A DNA stretch of 64,000 nucleotides from Acrocarpospora corrugata (GCF_009687845.1 NZ_BLAD01000035.1:148708-212707), one strand, 5' to 3'; positions 1 to 9,613 are shown, counted from the stretch's first letter. A program made the numbers and translations. The notes: generated from the sequence alone by a model not told the origin.

Positions 1-360
1 GGGCCCCCCCCCCCTCCCCACCCCCCCGCCCCGCCCGCCGACGCCGCCCCCCTCAAGCCCGACCAGGTCGTGCACGCCGCGGGCTGGGACGGCTTCCACG
101 GCAGCGACCTGGACTCCGTGCTCCGCGCCGCCGGCCGCGACCTGCTGCTGCTGGCGGGCTGCTGCCTGGAACTCGGCGTGCACTCGACCATGCGCGCCGC
201 CAACGACCGCGGCTACGAGTGCCTGCTGGTCGAGGACGCGTGCGCCGCCGCCGCCCCGGACCTGCGCCACGCCGCCCTGTCGACGATCGAGATGTCCGGC
301 GGCATCTTCGGCGCCGTCGGCTCCACCACGGCCGTCGCCACCCTCATGGAGCGATCATGA
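1..360 (+). CDS. Isochorismatase-family protein, C-terminal part, degenerate active site (5' partial)
   Basis: The reading frame is open from the first base, so the N-terminus lies outside the window. The last ~100 residues align closely with the C-terminal half of the biuret hydrolase encoded next, sharing the stretches [19 protein letters not shown] and GGIFGA. Two catalytic residues of the fold are missing: the Lys of the DKP motif aligns with Ala, and the nucleophilic Cys (TDVCVHT in the neighbour) aligns with Gly (LELGVHS). It overlaps the next start codon by 4 bases (ATGA), so the two are translationally coupled. I infer a non-catalytic paralogue or partner subunit of the biuret hydrolase. 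The first ~16 codons are nearly all Pro/His/Ala from a C-rich run and may be a sequence-edge artefact. Confidence 0.75.
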   Translation, partial: GPPPPPHPPAPPADAAPLKPDQVVHAAGWDGFHGSDLDSVLRAAGRDLLLLAGCCLELGVHSTMRAANDRGYECLLVEDACAAAAPDLRHAALSTIEMSGGIFGAVGSTTAVATLMERS

Positions 361-1046
361 AATTTCCGGCTATGAACGCCGAACCCTACGACTGGCCCTA
401 CAACGGGCAACTCGACCCCGCCACCACGGCCCTGATCAACATCGACTGGCAGGTCGACTTCTGCGGGCCGGGCGGCTACGTGGACATGATGGGCTACGAC
501 CTGTCCCTCACCAGGGCCGGCCTGGAGCCCACGGCGGTGGTGCTGGCCGCCGCCAGGGAACACGGCCTGCTGGTGATCCACACCCGGGAGGGCCACCGCC
601 CCGACCTGTCCGACCTCCCGCCCAACAAGCTGTGGCGGTCCCGCCGGATCGGCGCCGGCATCGGCGACGCGGGACCGTGCGGACGGATCCTGGTCCGGGG
701 CCAGCCCGGCTGGGAGATCGTCCCGGAGGTGGCGCCCATCGACGGCGAGCCGATCATCGACAAACCCGGCAAGGGCGCGTTCTACGCCACCGACCTCGAC
801 CTGCTGCTGCGCACCCGCGGGATCACCCACATCATCCTGACCGGGATCACCACCGACGTCTGCGTGCACACCACCATGCGGGAGGCCAACGACCGGGGCT
901 ATGAGTGCCTGCTGCTGACCGACTGCACCGGCGCCACCGACAAGGGCAACTACGAGGCGGCCCTGAAGATGGTCACCATGCAGGGCGGCGTGTTCGGGGC
1001 GATCGCGCCGTCCGCCGCGCTCCTTCGCTCGCTCGGCGCGTCGTGA
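357..1046 (+). CDS. biuH: Biuret amidohydrolase (isochorismatase-like cysteine hydrolase)
   Basis: A cytosolic cysteine hydrolase of 229 residues that should convert biuret to allophanate and ammonia. The Asp-Lys-Cys triad is visible as Asp30 (IDWQVDF), Lys136 (DKPGKG) and Cys169 (TTDVCV). The spacing equals that of the characterised BiuH triad Asp36/Lys142/Cys175 with a constant offset of six. The gene overlaps the preceding stop (ATGA) and its own stop overlaps the GTG start of allophanate hydrolase (GTGA), giving a tightly coupled operon in which its product is the next enzyme's substrate. RutB-like ureidoacrylate hydrolase is the main alternative, but the allophanate hydrolase neighbour argues for biuret. 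Confidence 0.88.
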   Translation: MKFPAMNAEPYDWPYNGQLDPATTALINIDWQVDFCGPGGYVDMMGYDLSLTRAGLEPTAVVLAAAREHGLLVIHTREGHRPDLSDLPPNKLWRSRRIGAGIGDAGPCGRILVRGQPGWEIVPEVAPIDGEPIIDKPGKGAFYATDLDLLLRTRGITHIILTGITTDVCVHTTMREANDRGYECLLLTDCTGATDKGNYEAALKMVTMQGGVFGAIAPSAALLRSLGAS

Positions 1047-2743
1047 CGGTCGGCAGCCTGCAGCTCGCGGCGCTCAGCCGAGGCTACGCGGCGGGGGAGT
1101 TCACCCCCGCCGACGTGGTCGCGGAGGTGTACCGCCGGATCCGCGCGCGCGGCGACGACGGCGTGTGGATCACGCTCCGCCCGATCGAGGAGGTCCTCGC
1201 CGCCGAGATCCCCCGGGGACCGTTGTACGGCGTGCCGTTCGCGGTCAAGGACAACATCGACGTGGCGGGCCTGCCCACGACCGCCGCGTGTCCCGGCTTC
1301 GCCTACGTTCCCGACGCCACGGCTCCGCTGGTCGAGCGGCTGCTCGCGGCGGGGGCGCTGCTGATCGGCAAGACCAATCTCGACCAGTTCGCGACCGGGC
1401 TCTCCGGCACGCGCAGCCCGTACGGCGCGTGCGAGTCCCCGCTCGTGCCGGGGCTCATCTCCGGCGGTTCCAGTTCGGGTTCGGCGGTGGCGGTCAGCGC
1501 GGGGCTGGTCAGTTTCGCGATCGGCACGGACACGGCGGGCTCCGGCCGGGTGCCCGCCGCCATGACGGGCGTCGTCGGCCTGAAACCGTCGCGCGGCCTG
1601 GTCTCCACGACCGGTGTGGTGCCCGCCTGCGCGTCTCTCGACTGCGCCAGCGTGTTCGCCCTTTCCGTCCCCGACGCCGCGGCGGTGACCGGTGTCATGG
1701 CCGGTTCCGGGTTGCCCGCCGAGGGTCCGGGCGTGCGACTGCGGGTGGGGGTGCCCGACTTCTTCGGCGACGAAGGGGCGCGCGCGGGGTTCGCGGACGC
1801 GGTCGCCGGGCTGGCCGCACTGGGGCACGAGATCGTCGCCGTCGGCCTGGCTCCGTTCCTCGCGGCGGGACGGCTGCTCTATGAAGGCCCCTGGCTGGCG
1901 GAACGGCTCGCCGGGATCGGTGACTTCGTCGCCAAGCACCCCGCCGAGATCCATCCGGTCACCCGGGACGTGCTGGCGGGCGGGTGGGACGTCACCGGGG
2001 TCGAGGTGTTCCGCGGCCTGCGCCGGCTGGCCGAGCTGACCGAGGAGACGGCCGCCACCTGGGCGGAGATCGATGTGCTCGCGGTTCCGTCGGTGCCGAC
2101 CACGTTCACGCTCGCCGAGATGGCCGCCGATCCGATCCGGCACAACTCCACGCTCGGGTACTACACCACGTTCGCGAATCTGCTCGATCTGGCGGCGGTG
2201 GCCGTACCGGCCGGAATGACCGCGACAGGACGGCCGCACGGGATCACCCTGCTCGGCCCGTCCGGCTCGGACGCACTGCTCGCCGGTCTGGCCCGCGCCT
2301 TCCACCAGGCCGCCGGCGGAATGACCGGCGCCACCCGGCAGCCACTGGAAGGAACCGCCCCGGAGGTTCTGCTGGCCGTCGTGGGAGCGCATCGGACCGG
2401 GCAGCCGCTGCATCCGCAGCTGGCCGCGCTGGGCGCGCGCTGCCACGAGGTGACCGCGACGGCGCGCGCCTACCGGCTCTACGACCTCGGGGACCGGCCC
2501 GGCATGATGCGCGTCCCCGACGGCGAATCCATCGAGGTGGAACTCCACCACCTCGCCCCCGAGGCGCTCGGCCGCCTCCTCGTCCAGATCCCGGCGCCGC
2601 TCGGCCTCGGCACCGTCGAACTCCTCGACGGCCGCCTCGTGCACGGCTTCCTCTGCGAGTCGTACGCCGCCGCCGACGCCAAGGACATCACCGAGTTCGG
2701 CAGCTGGCCCGACTACCTGCTCCGGATCAGACCCGCACCGTGA
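1043..2743 (+). CDS. atzF: Allophanate hydrolase (amidase signature plus AtzF C-terminal domain)
   Basis: Hydrolyses allophanate to ammonia and CO2, completing biuret breakdown. The 566-residue protein has an N-terminal amidase-signature domain (about 1-430) with Lys69, Ser143 in the GGSSSGS loop and Ser167 in TAGSGR; the spacing matches the Lys91/Ser165/Ser189 triad of Pseudomonas AtzF. The C-terminal ~120 residues form the AtzF-specific domain ([12 protein letters not shown], then a gamma-glutamylcyclotransferase-like end). I chose GTG at 1043, in the GTGA overlap with biuH; the frame is open further upstream but inside biuH. No biotin carboxylase is next to it, so this is the stand-alone hydrolase rather than a urea amidolyase. 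Its 3' end overlaps the convergent MFS gene by 17 bases. Confidence 0.93.
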   Translation: MTVGSLQLAALSRGYAAGEFTPADVVAEVYRRIRARGDDGVWITLRPIEEVLAAEIPRGPLYGVPFAVKDNIDVAGLPTTAACPGFAYVPDATAPLVERLLAAGALLIGKTNLDQFATGLSGTRSPYGACESPLVPGLISGGSSSGSAVAVSAGLVSFAIGTDTAGSGRVPAAMTGVVGLKPSRGLVSTTGVVPACASLDCASVFALSVPDAAAVTGVMAGSGLPAEGPGVRLRVGVPDFFGDEGARAGFADAVAGLAALGHEIVAVGLAPFLAAGRLLYEGPWLAERLAGIGDFVAKHPAEIHPVTRDVLAGGWDVTGVEVFRGLRRLAELTEETAATWAEIDVLAVPSVPTTFTLAEMAADPIRHNSTLGYYTTFANLLDLAAVAVPAGMTATGRPHGITLLGPSGSDALLAGLARAFHQAAGGMTGATRQPLEGTAPEVLLAVVGAHRTGQPLHPQLAALGARCHEVTATARAYRLYDLGDRPGMMRVPDGESIEVELHHLAPEALGRLLVQIPAPLGLGTVELLDGRLVHGFLCESYAAADAKDITEFGSWPDYLLRIRPAP

Positions 2744-4082
2744 CGGCCGCGGTCAGCAGGGCGGTCACGGCGAGACCGCACGAGGTGACCGTGATCGCGT
2801 GCGCGGACGGGGTCAGGCTCAGGAACAGCGTGCCGAACGCGGCCACGCCGACGACCTGACCCAGCTGCAGCATCATGGCGAGCAGCCCGCTGGCGTCGGG
2901 CGCGTCGGCGGGCGCCACCTTGGCCAGCGCCCGCGTCATCAGCGGGCTGAACGACCCGCCCATGCCCACGCTGATGACGAAAAGCACGATCGGAAAGTAG
3001 GGATCGCCGTGCTCGCCCCCGCTGAGCACGGCCGCCAGGGCCAGGAATCCGGCACCCACCACGAGCGAACTCGCGACGATCATCGTCCGGTGCAGCCGGG
3101 CCGGAACGCGCTTCCAGTTCAGGCTGGCCAGCGCGAACCCGATCCCGGCCGGCAGGAAGTAGAGCCCCGCCCGCAGCGGGCTGTCGCCCAGCCCGCCCTG
3201 AAGGTGGAGCGCCGTCGAGAACAGGAAGCCGCCGTAGCCGACCATCACCAGGAAGATCGACGCCGCGCCCGCCGCGAGGCCGGGGGAGCGGAGCAGGTGG
3301 CCGGGCACCAGCGGATGGGCGGCCCGGCGCTCGACCAGGAGGAAAGCCGCGAACATCGCGATCGAGGCGGCCATCGACAGCCAGACCCAGGACGGCCAGC
3401 CCTGCTCGTGGCCGAGCACCAGCGGCACCACCAGCAGGGACACCGCGCCCGACAGGGTCACCAGGCCGGGGACGTCCACCCTCTGCTCGCGGCGGGTGTG
3501 CTCCGCGGGGAGGAGTCGTGCCGCGGCCACCAGCAGGAGCAGCCCGATCGGGACGTTGACCAGGAAGATCGGACGCCAGGCCGTGCCAAACAGATCGGCC
3601 GAGACCAGCAGGCCGCCCAGGATCTGGCCGGCCACGGCGGCCAGCGAGATGACGGCGGCGTAGAGGCTCAGCGCCCGCATCCGGGCCACGCCGTCGAACG
3701 TGAGCTGGATCAGGCTCAGCACCTGGGGGACCATCAGGGCGGCCCCCGCGCCCTGCAGCAGCCGGAACACGATCAGCGGACCCGCCGACCAGGCCAGGCC
3801 GCACAGCAGCGAGGCCACGGTGAACAGAGCGAGGCCGGACAGGAAAACCGGCCGGTATCCGGCCAAGCCGCCCGCGCGAGCGCCGGTGACCAGGAGCATG
3901 GCATAGGCGATCGTGTAGCCCGACACGATGAGCTGCAGGCCGGAACCGGTGGTATTGAGATCGGAGCGGATGGTGGCGGCGGCGACGTTGACGATGGAAA
4001 CGTCCAGGATCGCCATGAACTGGCCGGACAGGATGACGGCCAGCAGCCATCCTGTCCCCCGCCGGGAGACGACAGTGGTCAT
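2727..4082 (-). CDS. MFS transporter, DHA2 (14-TM) drug exporter type
   Basis: A 451-residue integral membrane protein with serial hydrophobic segments and DHA2 signatures: DVSIVNVA in TM1, the loop-2/3 Gly-rich region, RLLQGAGAALMVPQ (motif C region) and NVPIGLLLL in TM6. Such proteins export drugs or metabolites by proton antiport. It is divergent from an MmyB-like regulator 94 bases away, which is the usual layout of a regulated efflux pump. It converges with the allophanate hydrolase gene, so it is probably not part of the biuret operon although it could carry related compounds. Substrate cannot be read from sequence. Confidence 0.88.
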   Translation of the reverse strand: MTTVVSRRGTGWLLAVILSGQFMAILDVSIVNVAAATIRSDLNTTGSGLQLIVSGYTIAYAMLLVTGARAGGLAGYRPVFLSGLALFTVASLLCGLAWSAGPLIVFRLLQGAGAALMVPQVLSLIQLTFDGVARMRALSLYAAVISLAAVAGQILGGLLVSADLFGTAWRPIFLVNVPIGLLLLVAAARLLPAEHTRREQRVDVPGLVTLSGAVSLLVVPLVLGHEQGWPSWVWLSMAASIAMFAAFLLVERRAAHPLVPGHLLRSPGLAAGAASIFLVMVGYGGFLFSTALHLQGGLGDSPLRAGLYFLPAGIGFALASLNWKRVPARLHRTMIVASSLVVGAGFLALAAVLSGGEHGDPYFPIVLFVISVGMGGSFSPLMTRALAKVAPADAPDASGLLAMMLQLGQVVGVAAFGTLFLSLTPSAHAITVTSCGLAVTALLTAAVTVRV

Positions 4083-4176
4083 GTCATTGACGATCCGGCA
4101 AGTCCGGTACCAGTAACGAGAGCCTGCTCATCCTGGTATCGGCAGCACCTGGACCCTGGTGGGTGAGAATGGATCC

Positions 4177-5031
4177 GTGACGGTTCTGGAGGCGCCGCTG
4201 CGGCGGAGCATGCTCGCGTCGTTCCTCCGCAGCAGGCGCGAGAAGATCACCCCGCAGGACGTCGGCCTGCCGCCCGGGACCAGGCGGCGCACCCCCGGCC
4301 TGCGCCGCGAGGAGGTCGCCCTGCTCGCCGGCGTCGGCGTGACCTGGTACACCTGGCTGGAGCAGGGCCGCCCGATCAACGCGTCTGTCCAGGTCCTGGA
4401 CGCGATCGCGCGCACACTCCGGCTGGACCCGGCCGAACGGGCACACCTCTACCGCCTCGCCGACGTCCCCGGAATGCCGGAACCCGACGGCGTGGACGTG
4501 CTGGCACCGGAGGTCCGCACCATCCTGGACAGCCTCGACCCGCTCCCGGCCGCCGTCTACAACGCCCGCTACGACCTGCTCGCCTGGAACGAGACCTACG
4601 CCGCCCTCTTCTCCGCGCTGGTACGGCAGCCGCCCGCGTCACGCAACGCCCTCTACCAGCTGTTCACCGCGCCCGACTGCTGCACGGCCGTGTACAACAT
4701 GGACGAGGAGCTCCCGCACATGGTGGCCGGGCTGCGCGCCTCCTCCGCCGGGCATCTGAACGAGCCCGCGTGGACGGACTTCATCGGCCGGCTGTCCCGG
4801 GAGAGCGCGGAGTTCGCCCGGATGTGGGCCACCCATGACGTGGCCGGGCCCGGCGTCCGGGTGAAGCTGTTCAAGCACTCCGCGGCCGGTCTGATCCGGG
4901 CGACCTCCACCAGCCTGGCCCTGCCGTCGCCGCCGGAGACGCGGCTGGTCGTCTACACGCCCGGCGACGACGAGAGCCGGGACAGGATCGCCTGGCTCCG
5001 CGCCCACCCGTACGAAGGGCATGTGCACTGA
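4177..5031 (+). CDS. XRE-type transcriptional regulator, MmyB-like
   Basis: A 284-residue regulator. The N-terminal ~80 residues carry a helix-turn-helix with the family hallmark RRRTPGLRREEVALLAGV followed by TWYTWLEQGR; the remaining ~180 residues match the MmyB-like ligand-binding domain, with the YNARYDLLAWN segment. Family members are thought to bind a fatty-acid-like ligand through that PAS-like domain. An in-frame GTG at 4159 is possible; I prefer GTG 4177 because purines lie just upstream and homologues start near VTVLE. It is divergent from the DHA2 exporter and is its probable regulator. Confidence 0.87.
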   Translation: MTVLEAPLRRSMLASFLRSRREKITPQDVGLPPGTRRRTPGLRREEVALLAGVGVTWYTWLEQGRPINASVQVLDAIARTLRLDPAERAHLYRLADVPGMPEPDGVDVLAPEVRTILDSLDPLPAAVYNARYDLLAWNETYAALFSALVRQPPASRNALYQLFTAPDCCTAVYNMDEELPHMVAGLRASSAGHLNEPAWTDFIGRLSRESAEFARMWATHDVAGPGVRVKLFKHSAAGLIRATSTSLALPSPPETRLVVYTPGDDESRDRIAWLRAHPYEGHVH

Positions 5032-5075
5032 GCCGTATCGTATAGATCGCCGAAATGGTCCGAGGAAGGAGCGGG

Positions 5076-7184
5076 ATGCCGGATGTCCGCCCGCTCCGGC
5101 TGGGCGATCCCGAACGGATCGGCGCCTACCGGCTCGTCGGCGTGCTCGGCTCCGGCGGCCAAGGTGTGGTCTACCAGGGGCTCGACGACGCGGGGCGCGA
5201 GGTCGCCGTCAAACTGCTGCACAGCCACCTGAGCCGCGACTCCGACGCCACCAGGGGCTTCTTACGCGAAGTCGAGGCGGCGCGCCGGGTGGCCGCGTTC
5301 TGCACGGCCGCCGTGCTGGACGTCGGGATGCTGGACGAGCAGCCGTACATCGTGAGCGAGTACGTTCCCGGCGACACCCTGCAAGCGCTGGTCCGCTCCA
5401 CCGGCCCCCGGTCGGGCGGGGCGCTGGACCGGCTCGCGATCACCACCCTGACGGCGCTGGCCGCCATCCACGAGGCCGGGATCGTGCACCGCGACTTCAA
5501 ACCGGCCAACGTCCTGATCGGCCCGGAAGGCCCGATCGTGATCGACTTCGGCATCGCGAAGGCGTTCGACTCGACGACGCTGGCTTCGGGGCCGATCGGG
5601 ACACCTACCTACATGTCGCCAGAGCAGTTCAAGGGCGAGCGGATCGGGCCCGCGTCCGACATCTTCAGCTGGGCGGGCACGATGGTGTTCGCCGCCACCG
5701 GCCGCCAGCCTTTCGCGGGGGACACGGTGCCGGCCATCGTGCACGGCGTCATGAGCGGGACGCCCGATCTCTCCGGCGTGCCGTCCCATCTGGCGGACTC
5801 GATCCGGGCGTGCCTGGCCAAGGACCCGGAAGCCCGCCCGGCCGCGACCGACCTGATGCGCCGGCTGATCAGGCAGACGGGCCCGAGCGCCAGGCCGTCC
5901 CCATGGCCGGAGGCCGCGCCGGATCCGGCCGAGTTCAATGCGGGGACGCTGCCGTCCTCGGGCGGGACTGCGCCAAGCTCAGGTGGGCCTCATCGGGAGG
6001 CCCTGCCGCGCCCGGCGAGGCGGATCAGCCGCCGGGTCCTGATCGGCAGTGCCGCCGCCGCGGGCGCTGCGGCGATCTCCGCCTTCGTGATCTTTCGGCC
6101 GGGAGGCACGTCGGGTGGCGAGCAAGGATCCCAGCCCGCAGGCGGCAAGCGGGACAGTGGCGCCTCCCGCACTCCTTCGCCCACCGTTTCACCGACCCCA
6201 ACCGCGCCGGCAGAGCCCTTCGGCGCGCTGGCCAAAGGGCCTGTCGCCCTGACCGCGGGGACCGGCGACCCGACGGCCATCGCCGCCGCCGGGGCCGTCG
6301 TCGTCTCCGGCACGTCCCAGGGGACCGTATTCGGATGGGACATGGACACGGCCACGACGGTCACCCGGCTCGGAGACGGTGGCGGGGCGGTCACCTCGGT
6401 GGCGGTCGGCGACAGTGGCGGGACGCCCGTCGCGGCCACCGGCCACGCCGACGGCCGGATGCGGCTGTGGAGCTTAACGGGCGAAGGGCTCGCTTCACGC
6501 CGGGCCGGCGACCCCATCGTCGCCGTCTCGGTCGGCGACAGGACGGTCGGCGTCTCCGAGAAGTACGACAGCCTGCGCGACCTCCACAGCGTCGTACGCC
6601 TCTGGGACATCGCCACCGGCAAGCAGATCGGCGCCACGATCACCGACCACTTCCAGGGCATCAACGGCCTGGCGTTCGGCCGGCTCGGCCAGGACGACGT
6701 CCTCGTCACCGGAGACGGCGACCAGCGAATCCGCGTCTGGAGGCTTTCGACGGGAAAGTTGACGCACTCGTTCCGTACCGGCGATATCGGAGGGATCGAA
6801 CGGCTCGCCTGCGGGCAGCTGGGCGGCAAGACGGTCCTCGTGTCCACCCATTTCGACGCCACTCTCCGCGTCTACGACCTCGCCACCGGCAAACGCCGGA
6901 AGAAGTGGCCGTTCAGCGCCCAGAGCCCCGACGACCGGGGCACCGCAGCCCTGACCGTAGGCCGGCACGCCGGCACGCCCATCGCGGTCGTCGCCCACAA
7001 CCCGGCGGGCGCGCAGCCCACCGCCCGCATCTGGAACCTCGACAACGGCGAGACCATCGGCGTCCTGGGCTCCGGCCCCGACGGCGCGACCAGCACCCTG
7101 ACGCTGGCCGGGCTCGCTGACCGATCCGTGGTCGCGGGGGCCGGCCAGGACCGGATGCTGCGCGCCTGGAGCCTCGGCCGCTAG
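5076..7184 (+). CDS. Ser/Thr protein kinase with transmembrane segment and WD40-type propeller
   Basis: A 702-residue Hanks-type kinase. The kinase domain spans about residues 18-265: glycine loop GSGGQG (25-30), Lys46 in VAVK, HRD at 138-140 in HRDFKPAN, DFG at 157-159 and SPE in the activation segment. A Pro/Ser/Gly-rich linker follows, then one membrane helix (about 320-340, after RRISRR). A ~360-residue extracytoplasmic part contains repeated LW/VW-D endings (RLWSLTG, RLWDIATG, RVWRLSTG, RIWNLDNG), which fits a beta-propeller sensor. Start at ATG 5076 is supported by AGGAAGGA six bases upstream; ATG 5055 has none. It overlaps the convergent small gene by 4 bases. The kinase is expected to be active; the ligand is unknown. 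Confidence 0.92.
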   Translation: MPDVRPLRLGDPERIGAYRLVGVLGSGGQGVVYQGLDDAGREVAVKLLHSHLSRDSDATRGFLREVEAARRVAAFCTAAVLDVGMLDEQPYIVSEYVPGDTLQALVRSTGPRSGGALDRLAITTLTALAAIHEAGIVHRDFKPANVLIGPEGPIVIDFGIAKAFDSTTLASGPIGTPTYMSPEQFKGERIGPASDIFSWAGTMVFAATGRQPFAGDTVPAIVHGVMSGTPDLSGVPSHLADSIRACLAKDPEARPAATDLMRRLIRQTGPSARPSPWPEAAPDPAEFNAGTLPSSGGTAPSSGGPHREALPRPARRISRRVLIGSAAAAGAAAISAFVIFRPGGTSGGEQGSQPAGGKRDSGASRTPSPTVSPTPTAPAEPFGALAKGPVALTAGTGDPTAIAAAGAVVVSGTSQGTVFGWDMDTATTVTRLGDGGGAVTSVAVGDSGGTPVAATGHADGRMRLWSLTGEGLASRRAGDPIVAVSVGDRTVGVSEKYDSLRDLHSVVRLWDIATGKQIGATITDHFQGINGLAFGRLGQDDVLVTGDGDQRIRVWRLSTGKLTHSFRTGDIGGIERLACGQLGGKTVLVSTHFDATLRVYDLATGKRRKKWPFSAQSPDDRGTAALTVGRHAGTPIAVVAHNPAGAQPTARIWNLDNGETIGVLGSGPDGATSTLTLAGLADRSVVAGAGQDRMLRAWSLGR

Positions 7185-7327
7185 ACCTTGTCGAACTGGG
7201 GGATCAGCTCGGTCAGCACCCACAGCGCCAGCCCGAGCCCGATCAGGTTGACGCGCGCGCCTCCGATATTGAACGCGGCCAGCAGGAAACAGGCGAGCGC
7301 GAAGATCAGCAAAACGAGAGTGAGCAT
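7181..7327 (-). CDS. Small conserved-type membrane protein (48 residues)
   Basis: A short protein with two hydrophobic stretches: residues 2-19 (LTLVLLIFALACFLLAAF) and 26-42 around NLIGLGLALWVLTE, joined by an NIGGARV turn. Start ATG 7327 has GGAAGG nine bases upstream. It resembles the very small RVNL-containing two-helix proteins common in actinomycetes, whose function is unknown. It converges with the kinase gene and their stop codons overlap by 4 bases. It is too short for most ORF callers. Confidence 0.72.
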   Translation of the reverse strand: MLTLVLLIFALACFLLAAFNIGGARVNLIGLGLALWVLTELIPQFDKV

Positions 7328-7447
7328 GGGGATTCCTTCCGATTCCGGTGGGGCGGACGTGGACTACCCGTGATCAACACCGTCATGCGCGAATCCGGAG
7401 CCGGTACGCCCATGAGTTCGGGCGGCCGCAGTCACGCCTGCGGGCGC

Positions 7448-8326
7448 TCAGGCCTCAAGGAAGCGCAGGATCCGGGCGTTGACCTCCGTCGCGCACTGGC
7501 CGGCGATCGAGTGAGTGGCGTGCGGCCACAGTTCGGCCTGGACATTCGGGATGAGCGCGCGGGCGCGGTCGAAGGCCCTGCGCGGGTTGTGGATGACACT
7601 GCGCCCGCCGACCAGGACCAGGGCGGGGACGGTGATGGAACGCAACTGGTCGTCGGAGAAGTACGCCGGAGGCGGCAGCGCGACCCGGTAGTGCTGCAAG
7701 TTCGCGCTGATGACGCGAGCCACCGGGTCATCCTCGGGAACCGGGTCGCCACCGTTGACCCACTGCAGGAAACGCGGCATCGCCCAGGAGGAGGTGACGG
7801 GCAGCAGAGCCGGGATGGTGCGCAGGAACAGCCCGGCGGGAACCCGGCCCAAGGTGTTGGCCGGGTCCAGCAGGCTGATGGAGGCGACCCGCTGCGGAGC
7901 CCGTACCGCCTGGTTGCAGGCGAGCCAGCCGCCGATCGACACGCCCACCAGATGCGCGGCCGGGAGGTCGAGGTGTTCCAGCACGGTGGAGAGCCAGGTG
8001 GCCTGGTCGGCGGCGCCGGTGATGGGCGCGGTCTGCACGCTGAGCCCGCCCTCGCCGAGCAGGTCGAGCGCGTAGACGCGGTGGCGTTCGGCCAGAGTGG
8101 CCAGGTTGGGCAGCCACATGACGCTGGTCGCGGCCCGGCCGTGCAGCAGGACGATCGGCGGTCCGGAGCCGTCGCCGAAGCGGTAGGTGCGCACTCGACC
8201 GAAGTCGGTGGGAACGTCCCGTATTTCGGCCGGTGTGGGCAGCTCGGTCAGTCCCTGCTGGTAGACCTTCTCGAACTCCGCCTCGGCGGCGGGCGTCACG
8301 AATCGGCCGACTCGCTTACTGGGCAT
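7448..8326 (-). CDS. Alpha/beta-fold hydrolase
   Basis: A 292-residue cytosolic alpha/beta hydrolase. The oxyanion region is VLLHGRAA, the nucleophile elbow is GVSIGG, the acid lies in the strand ending PALVLVGG, and the catalytic His is in HATHSIAGQ. Start at ATG 8326 is set by AAAGGAGG five bases upstream; a longer in-frame ORF begins at 8443 but its extra residues look non-coding and overlap the divergent TetR gene. Only 55 bases separate it from that tetR gene, so it is probably repressed by it. Substrate unknown; esterase or epoxide-hydrolase-like activity are both possible. Confidence 0.88.
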   Translation of the reverse strand: MPSKRVGRFVTPAAEAEFEKVYQQGLTELPTPAEIRDVPTDFGRVRTYRFGDGSGPPIVLLHGRAATSVMWLPNLATLAERHRVYALDLLGEGGLSVQTAPITGAADQATWLSTVLEHLDLPAAHLVGVSIGGWLACNQAVRAPQRVASISLLDPANTLGRVPAGLFLRTIPALLPVTSSWAMPRFLQWVNGGDPVPEDDPVARVISANLQHYRVALPPPAYFSDDQLRSITVPALVLVGGRSVIHNPRRAFDRARALIPNVQAELWPHATHSIAGQCATEVNARILRFLEA

Positions 8327-8381
8327 CGCAGCCTCCTTTTTGCAATATGATTGTATGGTAACCGAGTGAGGAAGACATCCG

Positions 8382-8972
8382 ATGCCCAAACAGGTCGACC
8401 ACGAGCAGCGGCGCAGGCAGATCTCCTCGGCGCTGTGGCGCATCGCCGCTCGTCGCGGGCTGGAGTCGGTGAGTATGCGCGAGGTCGCCGCCGAGGCGGG
8501 GATGTCCGTCGGGCTGGTTCAGCACTACTTCGCCAGCAAGGAGGAGATGCTGGCGTACACGAGCACGCATCTGCGCGAGCGGCTCGAACAGCGCGTCCGG
8601 GAGAGCATCGCCGCGCTCGGCTCGCCCGCCACCCCGGGGCAGCGGCTGCGGGCCATGCTGGTGGCGTTACTGCCGACCGATCCTGACAGCAGGGACGAGA
8701 CCCTGGTCGGCATGGCGCTGTTCATCCGGGCACTCAACGACCCGGCCCTGGCCACTCGCTACCGCCACGGCCGTACCCAACTCACCACCGCGGTCGCCGC
8801 CCAGTTGGCGGAGTGCGGCGTCCACGGCGACGGCGAGGTAGCGGCCGACACACTGCTGGCCTTGATCGACGGCCTGGCCTCGGACCTGCTGCTCGGCCAC
8901 CACACCCCTGCCCAGGCACTACGCGTCCTCGACGACCACCTCGCCAAAACGACCCGGCCCGCCATCGGCTGA
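8382..8972 (+). CDS. TetR/AcrR-family transcriptional regulator
   Basis: A 196-residue regulator with the TetR helix-turn-helix in the first 50 residues ([23 protein letters not shown], then [13 protein letters not shown]). The C-terminal part resembles the BetI-like ligand domain. ATG 8382 follows GAGGAAG with good spacing. It is divergent from the alpha/beta hydrolase. The 55-base gap contains a short CAAT-ATG-ATTG inverted repeat (8343-8353) that could be part of an operator, but the arms are too short to call. Confidence 0.88.
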   Translation: MPKQVDHEQRRRQISSALWRIAARRGLESVSMREVAAEAGMSVGLVQHYFASKEEMLAYTSTHLRERLEQRVRESIAALGSPATPGQRLRAMLVALLPTDPDSRDETLVGMALFIRALNDPALATRYRHGRTQLTTAVAAQLAECGVHGDGEVAADTLLALIDGLASDLLLGHHTPAQALRVLDDHLAKTTRPAIG

Positions 8973-9145
8973 TCGGCGTGACGCGCGCCGCCCGATACTC
9001 GGACCATGCCGAGCAGCGCGATGACTGCATACGCGCAATGGCCCCCTTGATGCCTTGGCCTGATCTTGGGGTGAGTGTGCCGACATCGCGGGAACAACGA
9101 CGTGAGCAGCGGTGCGCTGCCGCGCCTTTTCCTGCTGGGGGAGTC

Positions 9146-9613
9146 ATGACATCGCTGCCACCGCTGCCACCCTTCACCCGGGAGAGCGCGATCGAAAAGG
9201 TCCGCTTCGCCGAGGACGCCTGGAACACTCGGGACCCCGAGCAGGTGGCGCTCGCTTACTCCCTCGACAGCTGTTGGCGCAATCGGGCCGAGTTCTTCAA
9301 CGGCCACGCGGAGATCGTCGCCTTCCTGACCCGTAAGTGGCACAGGGAACTGGACTACCGCCTCATCAAGGAGTTGTGGGCGTTCACCGATAACCGCATC
9401 GCGGTTCGGTTCGCGTACGAATGCCGTGACGACTCCGGCCAGTGGTACCGCTCCTACGGCAACGAGAACTGGGAGTTCAACGAGGAGGGCCGGATGGTGC
9501 GCCGCCACGCCAGCATCAACGACCTGCCGATCATGGAGTCAGAGCGCAAGTATCACTGGCCCATTGGCCGCCGTCCCGATGACCACGTCGGTCTGAGCGC
9601 TCTGGGTCTTTGA
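9146..9613 (+). CDS. NTF2-like protein, DUF1348 family
   Basis: A 155-residue soluble protein of the SnoaL/NTF2 fold. The DUF1348 pattern is clear: an early [15 protein letters not shown], then [29 protein letters not shown], and [12 protein letters not shown]. Homologues are usually 150-160 residues, so this is full length. ATG 9146 follows a GGGGGAG stretch. The longer upstream frame overlaps tetR and is rejected. Enzymatic role is not established for the family. It stands alone between tetR and a convergent gene. Confidence 0.9.
   Translation: MTSLPPLPPFTRESAIEKVRFAEDAWNTRDPEQVALAYSLDSCWRNRAEFFNGHAEIVAFLTRKWHRELDYRLIKELWAFTDNRIAVRFAYECRDDSGQWYRSYGNENWEFNEEGRMVRRHASINDLPIMESERKYHWPIGRRPDDHVGLSALGL

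Noticed and set aside
950-2644. Long minus-strand ORF of 564 codons opposite allophanate hydrolase
   Set aside because: It is antisense to a clear enzyme gene, is Arg/Gly/Pro-rich and has no motifs; long antisense frames are normal at this GC content.
4108-4141. Inverted repeat TACCAG/CTGGTA between the MFS gene and the MmyB-like regulator
   Set aside because: Arms are only six bases with a long spacer; chance is likely, so it is not called an operator.
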